Source: Streptomyces pyxinicus
GTDB lineage: Bacteria; Actinomycetota; Actinomycetes; Streptomycetales; Streptomycetaceae
DNA length: 64,000 nt
Direction of reading: 5' to 3'
Assembly (NCBI RefSeq): GCF_024753135.1
Contig: NZ_JANUGP010000013.1
Location: 124,001-188,000 of the forward strand
Shown one piece after another: positions 1-7,828 of the stretch. The translations under genes and the position numbers were made by a program. Below the pieces are notes generated by a model. That model searched no databases. It was not told where the DNA came from and saw nothing but the letters and a program-made list of their open reading frames with translations. Position 1 is the first letter of the stretch. Every line of letters begins with the position of its first letter.

Positions 1-1208
1 GGGTGCTCGGCTTCGACCCGGAGCGGTCCTTCGTGGTCGAGGACGAGGTGATCGCGCACACCCGCAAGGCGCTGGAGCGCGGCTCCGAGGCGAAGGCCGA
101 GTGGGAGAAGACCTTCCAGGTGTGGCGGGACGGCAACCCCGAGCGGGCCGCCGACTTCGACCGGATCGCCCGGGGCGAGCTGCCCACCGGCTGGGAGGAG
201 AAGATCCCGGTCTTCGAGCCCGGCAAGGGTGTCGCGACGCGTGCCGCCTCCGGCAAGGTGCTCCAGGCGCTCGGCGCGGTGATCCCCGAGCTGTGGGGCG
301 GCTCCGCCGACCTGGCCGGCTCGAACAACACCACGATCGACAAGGACAGCTCGTTCCTGCCCGCAGGCAACCCGCTGCCCGAGGCCGACCCGTACGGGCG
401 CACGATCCACTTCGGCATCCGCGAGCACTCGATGGGCGCGGAGCTGAACGGCATCACGCTGCACGGCAACACCCGCGTGTACGGCGGCACCTTCCTGGTG
501 TTCTCCGACTACATGCGCAACGCGGTGCGGCTGTCGGCCCTGATGCACCTGCCGGTGACGTTCGTGTGGACGCACGACTCCATCGGCCTCGGCGAGGACG
601 GCCCGACCCACCAGCCGGTCGAGCACCTGGCCTCGCTGCGCGCCATCCCGGGCCTGAACGTGGTCCGTCCGGCCGACGCCAACGAGACCGCCATCGCCTG
701 GCGCGAGATCCTCGGGCGCTACACCAAGGAGTTCGGCAAGGGCCAGCCGCACGGGCTGGCGCTCACCCGCCAGGGCGTGCCGGTCTACGAGCCGAACGAG
801 GACACGGTCAAGGGCGGCTACGTGCTGTTCGAGGCCGAGGGCGGCGAGCCGCAGGTGATCCTGATGGCCACCGGTTCCGAGGTGCATGTGGCCGTCGAGG
901 CGCGGGAGCGGCTCCAGGCCGAGGGTGTGCCGACCCGGGTCGTCTCGATGCCGTGCGTCGAGTGGTTCGAGCAGCAGGACCAGGGGTACCGGGAGAGCGT
1001 GCTGCCGCCGTCGGTCAAGGCCCGTGTCGCCGTGGAGGCGGGCATCGGCCTGACGTGGCACAAGTACGTCGGAGACGCCGGCCGCATCGTTTCCCTGGAG
1101 CACTTCGGTGCGTCCGCCGACGGCAAGGTGCTCTTCGAGGAGTTCGGCTTCACTGCCGAGAACGTGGCCGCCAAGGCCCGGGAATCCCTCACCGCCGCCC
1201 AGCGCTGA
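1..1208 (+). CDS. tkt: transketolase, C-terminal part (5' end outside window)
   Basis: Thiamine-diphosphate enzyme of the non-oxidative pentose phosphate pathway; it moves two-carbon units between ketose and aldose phosphates. The reading frame is already open at base 1 and enters at base 3, so the start and the N-terminal ThDP-binding domain lie upstream. About 401 residues are visible: the end of the N-terminal domain, the pyrimidine-binding domain with the conserved segment FGIREHSMGAELNGI, whose Glu is the cofactor-activating residue (about residue 141 of the visible part), the substrate-loop motif GEDGPTHQPVEHL, and the C-terminal domain from about visible residue 270. It is the first visible gene of the operon tkt-tal-zwf-opcA-pgl, with a 33-bp gap to tal. 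The family assignment is secure. Confidence 0.97.
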   Translation, partial: VLGFDPERSFVVEDEVIAHTRKALERGSEAKAEWEKTFQVWRDGNPERAADFDRIARGELPTGWEEKIPVFEPGKGVATRAASGKVLQALGAVIPELWGGSADLAGSNNTTIDKDSSFLPAGNPLPEADPYGRTIHFGIREHSMGAELNGITLHGNTRVYGGTFLVFSDYMRNAVRLSALMHLPVTFVWTHDSIGLGEDGPTHQPVEHLASLRAIPGLNVVRPADANETAIAWREILGRYTKEFGKGQPHGLALTRQGVPVYEPNEDTVKGGYVLFEAEGGEPQVILMATGSEVHVAVEARERLQAEGVPTRVVSMPCVEWFEQQDQGYRESVLPPSVKARVAVEAGIGLTWHKYVGDAGRIVSLEHFGASADGKVLFEEFGFTAENVAAKARESLTAAQR

Positions 1209-1241
1209 CGCTCACATACGACACGTAGGAGATGTAATTCC

Positions 1242-2360
1242 ATGACAGACGCACTCAAGCGCCTCTCCGAGGAGGGCGTCGCGATCTGGCTGGACGACCT
1301 GTCGCGCAAGCGGATCACGTCCGGCAACCTCGCCGAGCTGATCGACCAGCAGCACGTCGTGGGCGTCACCACCAACCCGACGATCTTCCAGAAGGCGATC
1401 TCCCAGGGCGACGGCTACGACCTGCAGCTCTCCGACCTCGCCGCCCGCAGGGTCACCGTCGAGGAGGCCGTCCGCATGATCACGACGGCGGACGTCCGCG
1501 ACGCCGCCGACGTGCTGCGTCCGGTCTTCGACGCCACCGGCGGCCAGGACGGCCGGGTCTCCATCGAGGTCGACCCCCGCCTCGCCCACAACGAGAAGGC
1601 GACCGTCGCCGAGGCCAAGCAGCTGGCCTGGCTGGTGGACCGCCCGAACACCCTCATCAAGATCCCGGCCACCATGGCGGGCATCCCGGCGATCACCAGC
1701 GTCATCGGGCTCGGCATCAGCGTCAACGTGACCCTGATCTTCTCCCTGGAGCGGTACCGCGTCGTCATGGACGCCTACCTCTCCGGCCTGGAGAAGGCCA
1801 AGGAGCGCGGCCTGGACCTGTCGAAGATCCACTCCGTGGCGTCCTTCTTCGTGTCCCGCGTGGACACCGAGATCGACAAGCGCCTCGGCGAGATCGGCAC
1901 CGACGAGGCCAAGGCGCTGCGCGGCAAGGCCGCCGTCGCCAACGCGCGCCTGGCCTACCAGGCGTACGAGGAGGTCTTCTCCTCCGACCGCTGGAACGCG
2001 CTGGAGAACGCGGGCGCCAACAAGCAGCGCCCGCTGTGGGCGTCGACCGGCGTGAAAGACCCGGCGTACTCGGACACCCTGTACGTCACCGAGCTGGTCG
2101 CGCCGAACACCGTGAACACCATGCCGGAGGCCACGCTGGAGGCCACCGAGGACCACGGCGAGGTCACCGGCGACACCGTCTCGGGCACCTACGAGCAGGC
2201 CCGCGCCGACCTCGACGCGCTGGAGAAGCTCGGGATCTCGTACGACGACGTCGTGCGGGTGCTGGAGGAGGAGGGCGTCGAGAAGTTCGAGGGGTCCTGG
2301 ACCGACCTCCTGAAGTCGACCGAGGCGGAGCTGCAGCGCCTCGCCCCCTCGGAGGGCTGA
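1242..2360 (+). CDS. tal: transaldolase
   Basis: Transfers a dihydroxyacetone unit from sedoheptulose 7-phosphate to glyceraldehyde 3-phosphate in the cytoplasmic pentose phosphate pathway. The 372-residue protein shows the N-terminal motif GVTTNPTIFQKAI (residues 41-53) and the segment TLIKIPATMAG, in which Lys140 is the expected Schiff-base lysine. The long form with a C-terminal extension is typical of the actinobacterial and cyanobacterial group. An AGGAG ribosome-binding site lies at 1227-1231, ten bases before the ATG. The end of the gene (GGAGGGCTGA) supplies the ribosome-binding site for zwf, so the two are likely translationally coupled. Confidence 0.97.
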   Translation: MTDALKRLSEEGVAIWLDDLSRKRITSGNLAELIDQQHVVGVTTNPTIFQKAISQGDGYDLQLSDLAARRVTVEEAVRMITTADVRDAADVLRPVFDATGGQDGRVSIEVDPRLAHNEKATVAEAKQLAWLVDRPNTLIKIPATMAGIPAITSVIGLGISVNVTLIFSLERYRVVMDAYLSGLEKAKERGLDLSKIHSVASFFVSRVDTEIDKRLGEIGTDEAKALRGKAAVANARLAYQAYEEVFSSDRWNALENAGANKQRPLWASTGVKDPAYSDTLYVTELVAPNTVNTMPEATLEATEDHGEVTGDTVSGTYEQARADLDALEKLGISYDDVVRVLEEEGVEKFEGSWTDLLKSTEAELQRLAPSEG

Positions 2361-2361
2361 G

Positions 2362-3900
2362 TTGTCCCCTCTATCCGGCTCCGGGGCGAACCCGCTCCGT
2401 GACCCGGCCGACCGACGGCTCCCGCGTATCGCGGGGCCGTCGGGTCTGGTCATCTTCGGTGTCACGGGCGACCTGTCCCGCAAGAAGCTGATGCCCGCGG
2501 TGTACGACCTCGCCAACCGGGGTCTGCTGCCGCCGGGCTTCTCGCTGGTGGGCTTCGCCCGCCGCGACTGGGAGCACGAGGACTTCGCGCAGGTCGTGCA
2601 CGACGCGGTCAAGGAGCACTCGCGCACCCCCTTCCGCGAGGAGGTCTGGCAGCAGCTCATCCAGGGCATGCGCTTCGTCCAGGGCACCTTCGACGACGAC
2701 GACGCCTTCGAGCGGCTGCGCGCCACCATCGACGAGCTGGACAAGGCACAGGGCACGGGCGGCAACTTCGCCTTCTACCTGTCGGTGCCGCCCCGCTCGT
2801 TCCCGGTGGTCATCCAGCAGCTGAAGAAGCACGGGCTGGCCGACCAGTCGCGCGGTTCCTGGCGGCGCGCGGTCATCGAGAAGCCCTTCGGCCACGACCT
2901 GAAGTCGGCCGAGGAGCTGAACAAGGTCGTGCACGAGGTGTTCGAGCCGGACCAGGTGTTCCGGATCGACCACTACCTCGGCAAGGAGACCGTCCAGAAC
3001 ATACTGGCGCTGCGCTTCGCCAACACGATGTTCGAGCCGATCTGGAACCGGTCCTTCGTGGACCACGTGCAGATCACCATGGCCGAGGACATCGGCATCG
3101 GCGGCCGGGCCGGCTACTACGACGGCATCGGCGCCGCGCGTGACGTCATCCAGAACCACCTGCTCCAGTTGATGGCGCTGACCGCCATGGAGGAGCCCGC
3201 CTCCTTCGGCGCGGACGCGCTGGCCGCCGAGAAGGAGAAGGTCCTCGGCGCCGTCCGGCTGCCGCGCGACCTGGGCCGGCACACCGTGCGCGGGCAGTAC
3301 GCGGCCGGGTGGCAGGGCGGCGAGAAGGTCGTCGGCTACCTGGAGGAGGAGGGCATCGACTCCAAGTCGAAGACCGACACCTACGCGGCCGTGAAGCTGG
3401 AGATCGACAACCGCCGCTGGGCGGGCGTCCCCTTCTATCTGCGTACCGGCAAGCGTCTCGGCCGCCGGGTCACCGAGATCGCGGTCGTCTTCCAGCGGGC
3501 CCCGCACTCCCCCTTCGACCACACGGCGACGGAGGAACTGGGGCAGAACGCGATCGTGATCCGCGTCCAGCCGGACGAGGGCATCACGGTCCGCTTCGGC
3601 TCGAAGGTGCCGGGCACCTCGATGGAGATCCGGGACGTGTCCATGGACTTCGCCTACGGCGAGTCCTTCACGGAGTCCAGCCCCGAGGCGTACGAGCGGC
3701 TGATCCTGGACGTGCTGCTGGGCGACGCCAACCTCTTCCCGCGCACGGAGGAGGTCGAGCTGTCCTGGAAGATCCTCGACCCGATCGAGCACTACTGGGA
3801 CAAGCACGGCAGGCCCGCGCAGTACGCGTCGGGCACCTGGGGTCCCACCGAGGCGGACGAGATGCTCGCACGAGACGGACGGAGCTGGCGCAGGCCATGA
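2362..3900 (+). CDS. zwf: glucose-6-phosphate 1-dehydrogenase
   Basis: Oxidises glucose 6-phosphate to 6-phosphogluconolactone with NADP, the entry step of the oxidative pentose phosphate pathway. The 512-residue protein has the nucleotide-binding motif GVTGDLSRKK at residues 33-42 and the active-site signature RIDHYLGKE at 201-209 with the catalytic His. I chose the TTG at 2362, one base after the tal stop, because GGAGGG at 2351-2356 sits at good spacing and no better start lies downstream before the Rossmann motif. The stop overlaps the opcA start (ATGA). The reaction product is handled by pgl two genes downstream. Confidence 0.96.
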   Translation: MSPLSGSGANPLRDPADRRLPRIAGPSGLVIFGVTGDLSRKKLMPAVYDLANRGLLPPGFSLVGFARRDWEHEDFAQVVHDAVKEHSRTPFREEVWQQLIQGMRFVQGTFDDDDAFERLRATIDELDKAQGTGGNFAFYLSVPPRSFPVVIQQLKKHGLADQSRGSWRRAVIEKPFGHDLKSAEELNKVVHEVFEPDQVFRIDHYLGKETVQNILALRFANTMFEPIWNRSFVDHVQITMAEDIGIGGRAGYYDGIGAARDVIQNHLLQLMALTAMEEPASFGADALAAEKEKVLGAVRLPRDLGRHTVRGQYAAGWQGGEKVVGYLEEEGIDSKSKTDTYAAVKLEIDNRRWAGVPFYLRTGKRLGRRVTEIAVVFQRAPHSPFDHTATEELGQNAIVIRVQPDEGITVRFGSKVPGTSMEIRDVSMDFAYGESFTESSPEAYERLILDVLLGDANLFPRTEEVELSWKILDPIEHYWDKHGRPAQYASGTWGPTEADEMLARDGRSWRRP

Positions 3901-5003
3901 AGATCGACCTGACCGACACCACCGCCGGCGAGATCAACAAGGCGCTCGTGCGCGGCCGCCGGGCCATCGGCACCCCCGCCGTCGGCATGGTCCTCACCCT
4001 CGTCATCGTCACCGACGAGGAGAACGCCTACGACGCCCTGAAGGCCGCCAACGACGCCTCGCGCGAGCACCCCTCGCGCACGCTGGTGGTCGTCAAGCGG
4101 GTCTCGCGGAGCCCCCGCGACCGCACCACCTCGCGCCTCGACGCCGAGGTGCGGGTGGGTGTGGAGGCGGGCACCGGCGAGACGGTCGTGCTGCGGTTGT
4201 ACGGCGAGGTCGTCGGGCACGCCGACTCGGTCGTCCTGCCGCTGCTGCTGCCGGACGCGCCGGTCGTCGTGTGGTGGCCGGTGAACGCGCCGCTGGACCC
4301 GGCCAAGGACCCGCTGGGCGCGCTGGCCCAGCGCCGGGTCACCGACACCTACACCGCCGAGCAGCCGGTACGGGAGCTGTCCGCCCGTGCCTCCGCCTAC
4401 ACGCCCGGCGACACCGACCTGTCCTGGACCCGGATCACGCCGTGGCGCTCGATGCTGGCGGCGGCCCTCGACCAGGTCACCTGTGACGTGAAGGCCGTCG
4501 AGGTGGAGGGCGAGGAGTTCAACCCGAGCTGCGAGCTGCTGGCGATGTGGCTCGCGGACCGGCTGGACGTGCCGGTGCGGCGCTCGCCGTCCTCGGGACC
4601 GGGACTCACGGCCGTCCGGATGGACACCAGCTGCGGCCCGATCACCCTGGACCGGGCGGACGGTTCGCTGGCCACGCTGGCCATCGAGGGCCAGCCGGCC
4701 CGCGCGGTGGCGCTGAAGCGGCGGGACACCGCCGAGCTGATCGCGGAGGAGCTGCGCCGGCTCGACCCGGACGACACCTACGCGTCGGCGCTGCGCTTCG
4801 GCGTGGAGCGGCTGCACACGGTCCCGGAGCAGGAGGCCTCGGAACAGGGGTCCACGGAGCGAAACTCTTCGGAGGCGGCCGAGGCGGAGCAGGCGGAGGC
4901 AGAGGCGGAGGCGGCCAAGGCTCCCGCCAAGAAGGCCGCCGCCCGGACCGCGAAGAAGGCACCCGCGAAGAAGGCACCCGCGAGGAAGGCGACGGCGAAG
5001 TGA
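3897..5003 (+). CDS. opcA: glucose-6-phosphate dehydrogenase assembly protein OpcA
   Basis: OpcA proteins activate or assemble glucose-6-phosphate dehydrogenase, known from cyanobacteria and actinobacteria. The ATG at 3897 overlaps the zwf stop by 4 bp, giving 368 residues starting MKIDLTDTTAGEIN. The core, to about residue 300, matches the family in sequence and in its place between zwf and pgl. The last 65 or so residues are Glu/Ala-rich and then Lys/Ala-rich with repeated APAKKAA units. This low-complexity tail resembles histone-H1-like tails and is not part of the usual OpcA core. A similar tail is present on UvrA in this window. The stop overlaps the GTG of pgl. Confidence 0.94.
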   Translation: MKIDLTDTTAGEINKALVRGRRAIGTPAVGMVLTLVIVTDEENAYDALKAANDASREHPSRTLVVVKRVSRSPRDRTTSRLDAEVRVGVEAGTGETVVLRLYGEVVGHADSVVLPLLLPDAPVVVWWPVNAPLDPAKDPLGALAQRRVTDTYTAEQPVRELSARASAYTPGDTDLSWTRITPWRSMLAAALDQVTCDVKAVEVEGEEFNPSCELLAMWLADRLDVPVRRSPSSGPGLTAVRMDTSCGPITLDRADGSLATLAIEGQPARAVALKRRDTAELIAEELRRLDPDDTYASALRFGVERLHTVPEQEASEQGSTERNSSEAAEAEQAEAEAEAAKAPAKKAAARTAKKAPAKKAPARKATAK

Positions 5004-5782
5004 GCACCCCGCAGCTGGTCGTCCACCACGACAAGGAGCTGATGGCGCAGGCCGCCGCGGCCCGGCTGATCACGAAGATCGTGGACGCGCAGGCCTCCCG
5101 GGGCACCGCGTCCGTGGTCCTCACCGGCGGCCGCAACGGCAACGGGCTGCTGGCCGCGCTGGCGGCGGCCCCGGCCCGGGACGCCGTCGACTGGGCCCGC
5201 CTCGACCTGTGGTGGGGCGACGAGCGCTATCTGCCCGAGGGCGATGCCGAGCGCAACGTCACCCAGGCCCGGGAGGCGCTGCTGGACGCGGTCCCGCTGG
5301 ACCCGGAGCGCGTGCACGCCATGCCCGCCTCCGACGGGCCGTACGGCACGGACGTCGAGGCGGCGGCCGAGGCGTACGCGGCGGAGCTGGCTAAGGCCGC
5401 CGGACCGGAGAACCACGGCGCGGTGCCGGCGTTCGACGTGCTGATGCTGGGCGTCGGCCCGGACACCCATGTGGCCTCGCTCTTCCCGGAGTTGCCGGCC
5501 GTGCGGGAGACCGAGCGCACGGTGGTCGGCGTGCACGGCGCGCCGAAGCCGCCGCCCACCCGGGTCTCCCTGACGCTGCCCGCGATCCGCTCGGCCCGTG
5601 AGGTCTGGCTGCTCGCGGCCGGCGAGGACAAGGCGGAGGCCGTGGCCATCGCGCTGTCCGGCGCGGGCGAGATCCAGGCACCGGCGGCGGGGGCGTACGG
5701 CCGCTCGCGCACCCTGTGGCTGCTGGACTCGGCGGCGGCTTCGCAGCTGCCGCGGTCGCTGTATCCGCCGGCGTCGCCGTGA
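5000..5782 (+). CDS. pgl: 6-phosphogluconolactonase
   Basis: Hydrolyses 6-phosphoglucono-1,5-lactone to 6-phosphogluconate, directly after the zwf reaction. The 260-residue protein belongs to the DevB/NagB-like sugar-phosphate isomerase fold: TGGRNGNGLL near residue 33 fits the phosphate-binding loop, and WWGDERYLP near residues 71-79 is the family signature. The GTG at 5000 overlaps the opcA stop by 4 bp, so translation is probably coupled. It is the last gene of the operon; a strong hairpin follows 18 bp after the stop. Confidence 0.94.
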   Translation: MSTPQLVVHHDKELMAQAAAARLITKIVDAQASRGTASVVLTGGRNGNGLLAALAAAPARDAVDWARLDLWWGDERYLPEGDAERNVTQAREALLDAVPLDPERVHAMPASDGPYGTDVEAAAEAYAAELAKAAGPENHGAVPAFDVLMLGVGPDTHVASLFPELPAVRETERTVVGVHGAPKPPPTRVSLTLPAIRSAREVWLLAAGEDKAEAVAIALSGAGEIQAPAAGAYGRSRTLWLLDSAAASQLPRSLYPPASP

Positions 5783-5800
5783 GGTTCTGAGCACAGTGGC

Positions 5801-5838
5801 CGAGGGCGGTACGGGAGTCGGCTCCCGTACCGCCCTCG
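5801..5838. terminator. strong intrinsic terminator after pgl
   Basis: Perfect 17-bp inverted repeat (5801-5817 with 5822-5838) around a 4-base loop, followed by CCGTTTTCT. It closes the pentose phosphate operon. The short T run makes it closer to a classical terminator than most in this window. Confidence 0.85.
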
Positions 5839-5840
5839 CC

Positions 5841-5870
5841 GTTTTCTGACGTCTTCTGACGTCTTCTGAC
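5841..5870. repeat. three tandem 10-bp repeats
   Basis: GTTTTCTGAC followed by two exact copies of GTCTTCTGAC, directly behind the pgl terminator. Seen in the sequence; no function is assigned. The T-rich first copy forms the terminator tail. Confidence 0.7.
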
Positions 5871-5975
5871 GCCCCCTCAAGGTTCTTCACCTTTCCCGCA
5901 CAAGTTGGTCATACAACGGTCAACCTTTGTGTAGGCTCCAGGAGCTTCATACGCACCACTGAGGGGGGACCTCAC

Positions 5976-6470
5976 ATGCGCATCCGCTTCGCCCTGGCCG
6001 CCACCGTCACGGCCGGCACGCTCGCCGTCGTCGTCGCGGCTCCGGCCCAGGCCACCGAGTACTCCTCCGCCCTGAAGATCAAGGGCGTCCAGTACGACGC
6101 CCCGGGGCGGGACTCCAACAGCTGCTCCACGGGCAACACCAAGAGCGAGTACCTGACCATCAAGAACTACTCGCGCACCTCGAAGGTCAACCTCAAGGGC
6201 TACGTCGTCAAGGACGCCACCGGCAACCGGTTCGTCTTCCCGTCGAACCACTACCTGGAGCCCGGCGACTACGTGACGCTGCGCGGCGGCCACGGCACCG
6301 ACTCCGACGCCAAGAACGTCGCCTACCGCCAGAACTGCAACTTCATCTGGAACAACGACAAGGACACCATCTACCTGTACAAGCCCTCCGGCGCCCACGC
6401 GGACACCCACGCCTACACCAAGGCGAAGAACGACCGCGACGGCAACGGCTACATCACCTTCCACGGCTGA
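5976..6470 (+). CDS. secreted lamin-tail-domain protein
   Basis: A 164-residue exported protein. Residues 1-26 form a Sec signal peptide (MRIRF, then an Ala/Val-rich core, with a likely cut after AQA). The rest is a single small beta-rich domain of the lamin tail (LTD) type, seen in the pattern EYLTIKNYS, LKGYVVKD, FVFPSN, LEPGDYVTLRGG and a C-terminal YLYKPSGAHADTHAY. Such domains occur alone or attached to nucleases on secreted bacterial proteins; binding partners are unknown. A GAGGGGGGA ribosome-binding site (5961-5969) lies 6 bases before the ATG. A TAGGCT -10-like box lies at 5932-5937. Family recognition is by pattern only. Confidence 0.85.
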   Translation: MRIRFALAATVTAGTLAVVVAAPAQATEYSSALKIKGVQYDAPGRDSNSCSTGNTKSEYLTIKNYSRTSKVNLKGYVVKDATGNRFVFPSNHYLEPGDYVTLRGGHGTDSDAKNVAYRQNCNFIWNNDKDTIYLYKPSGAHADTHAYTKAKNDRDGNGYITFHG

Positions 6471-6500
6471 TCCACCGCGCGCCGTCCCAGGAGGGTGACC

Positions 6501-6995
6501 GTGAACCCGTACACCAGCCCGCCGCCCCGCCCGCCCGACACCAGGCCGCTGCGCCGCCGCAAGCGGGTGTGGGCCGCGGCCGTCGCCCTGTTCGCCGCCG
6601 GTGCCATCGGCGGCACGCAGTCCGCCGAGGACCAGGCGTCCGCGGCACCGGCACCCCGGCCGGCCGTCACCACGACCGTCACCGCGACGGCCACGGCGAC
6701 GGCCACCGAGACCGCCTCTCCGGAGCCGGCCCCGACGGTCACGAAGACCAGGACCGTCAAGAAGCCCGGACCGACGGTCACCGTCACCAAGGCCGCGTCC
6801 GGCACCGTCCGCAGCTCCGGGACAGGCACCGGCAGCGCGACGGGCACCTGCTCCATCGTCTCCAGCTCGGGCAACTGCTACCGGGCGGGCCAGTTCTGCC
6901 GCAACAGCGACCACGGGTCGCTGACCACCACCGCGAGCGGTGCGCGGATCCGGTGCTCCTACAGCGCGAGCGCCTGGCGCTGGTCGTACGCCTGA
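6501..6995 (+). CDS. membrane-anchored or secreted Thr-rich protein with C-terminal Cys domain
   Basis: About 164 residues, not assigned to a named family. A Pro/Arg-rich N terminus is followed by one hydrophobic segment (VWAAAVALFAAGAIGG), then a low-complexity Thr/Ala/Val/Pro linker (TVTATATATATET) that probably spans the cell wall, and a compact C-terminal domain of about 45 residues with four cysteines (CSIVSSSGNCYRAGQFC and a later RCSY). The GTG at 6495 is also open, but AGGAGG at 6489-6494 touches it; the GTG at 6501 has correct spacing and is preferred. The four Cys residues could form two disulfides outside the cell. The gene is co-directional with the lamin-tail gene 30 bp upstream. 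Confidence 0.75.
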   Translation: MNPYTSPPPRPPDTRPLRRRKRVWAAAVALFAAGAIGGTQSAEDQASAAPAPRPAVTTTVTATATATATETASPEPAPTVTKTRTVKKPGPTVTVTKAASGTVRSSGTGTGSATGTCSIVSSSGNCYRAGQFCRNSDHGSLTTTASGARIRCSYSASAWRWSYA

Positions 6996-6998
6996 GCA

Positions 6999-7032
6999 CG
7001 GGCGGGCTCGGTCACCCGGCCGAGCCCGCCCG
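6999..7032. terminator. bidirectional terminator between convergent genes
   Basis: A 13-bp perfect inverted repeat (6999-7011 with 7020-7032) and 8-base loop between the stop codons of the genes at 6995 (+) and 7012 (-). It overlaps the 3' end of the minus-strand gene and could serve both directions. Confidence 0.75.
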
Positions 7033-7743
7033 GGACAGCAGGCCGGCGAACGCCTTGCCGTCGAACAGCAGCCCGCTGTACTCGGAGGGGATCAGCATCT
7101 CGTTGATCTCGACAGCCGGCGTCCCCCGCACGCCGGAACGATCGAACGCCTTCTCGGCGTTCGTGACGAACGTGCGGTACTTCATGGTCTTCACGGCGGA
7201 GTCGAAGTCCGCCCCGCGCAGCCCCGGCACCCGCTCCGCCAGCTTGAGGAGGTTGGCGTCGGTGAACCCGTCGACGCTCTCCTCCGGCTGGTGGGCGTAG
7301 AGCACGTCGTGGTACTCGGCGAACTTCCCGGCCTCCAGCGCGGCCCGCAGCGCGTTGACCGCCTTCTTGGACCCGGAGCCGCCGAGCCCGTCGTCCAGGA
7401 AGGAGGCGAGGGTGTACTCGGTCCTCGCCTCCCGCCGGATGACCGCCTTGCGCAGCTCGGGCGCGCCGCCCGTGGTCTCGAACTCCTCGCACACCGGGCA
7501 GCGCGGGTCCTCGTACAGGCGCACGGCCACCGGGGCGGCCTGGTCGCCGACCACGATGGTCGTGCCGTCGGCGCCCAGCCGCTCCGGGACCTCGGACAGC
7601 CCGGAGTAGGCCGGCCGGGCCGTCACCGCTGCCGCGGGCTTGCCGTCCCCGGCTGGTGCCGACCGCTCGCCGCTGCCGCAGCCCGCCGCCGCCACACCCA
7701 CCACGGCGACGGTGACCGCCGCGGCGCACCCCCTGCGCATCAT
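7012..7743 (-). CDS. DsbA-family thioredoxin-fold lipoprotein
   Basis: A 243-residue exported lipoprotein. A basic N terminus and hydrophobic stretch end in the lipobox VAAAGC (lipidated Cys22), so the protein should sit on the outer face of the membrane. The thioredoxin-fold domain follows: VGDQAAPVAVRLYEDPRCPVCEEF carries the redox motif CPVC (Cys82, Cys85), and GTPAVEI near residue 205 supplies the cis-proline. It resembles DsbA-like thiol oxidoreductases; CPVC is less common than CPHC. GGAGGAAAAGGC precedes the ATG at 7743. The likely role is disulfide exchange in secreted proteins (inference). Confidence 0.87.
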   Translation of the reverse strand: MMRRGCAAAVTVAVVGVAAAGCGSGERSAPAGDGKPAAAVTARPAYSGLSEVPERLGADGTTIVVGDQAAPVAVRLYEDPRCPVCEEFETTGGAPELRKAVIRREARTEYTLASFLDDGLGGSGSKKAVNALRAALEAGKFAEYHDVLYAHQPEESVDGFTDANLLKLAERVPGLRGADFDSAVKTMKYRTFVTNAEKAFDRSGVRGTPAVEINEMLIPSEYSGLLFDGKAFAGLLSRAGSAG

Positions 7744-7828
7744 GCCTTTTCCTCCCCTTGACCAGCGGAAACCTTAGGCGATGCACAGCGGAAACACATA
7801 AACGAGAGCGGCGGTACCGCGCCGCGGA

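Noticed and set aside
7740..7800. Direct repeat CAGCGGAAAC before the DsbA-like gene as an operator
   Set aside because: Two copies 18 bp apart, but without symmetry, promoter context or further copies; probably chance.
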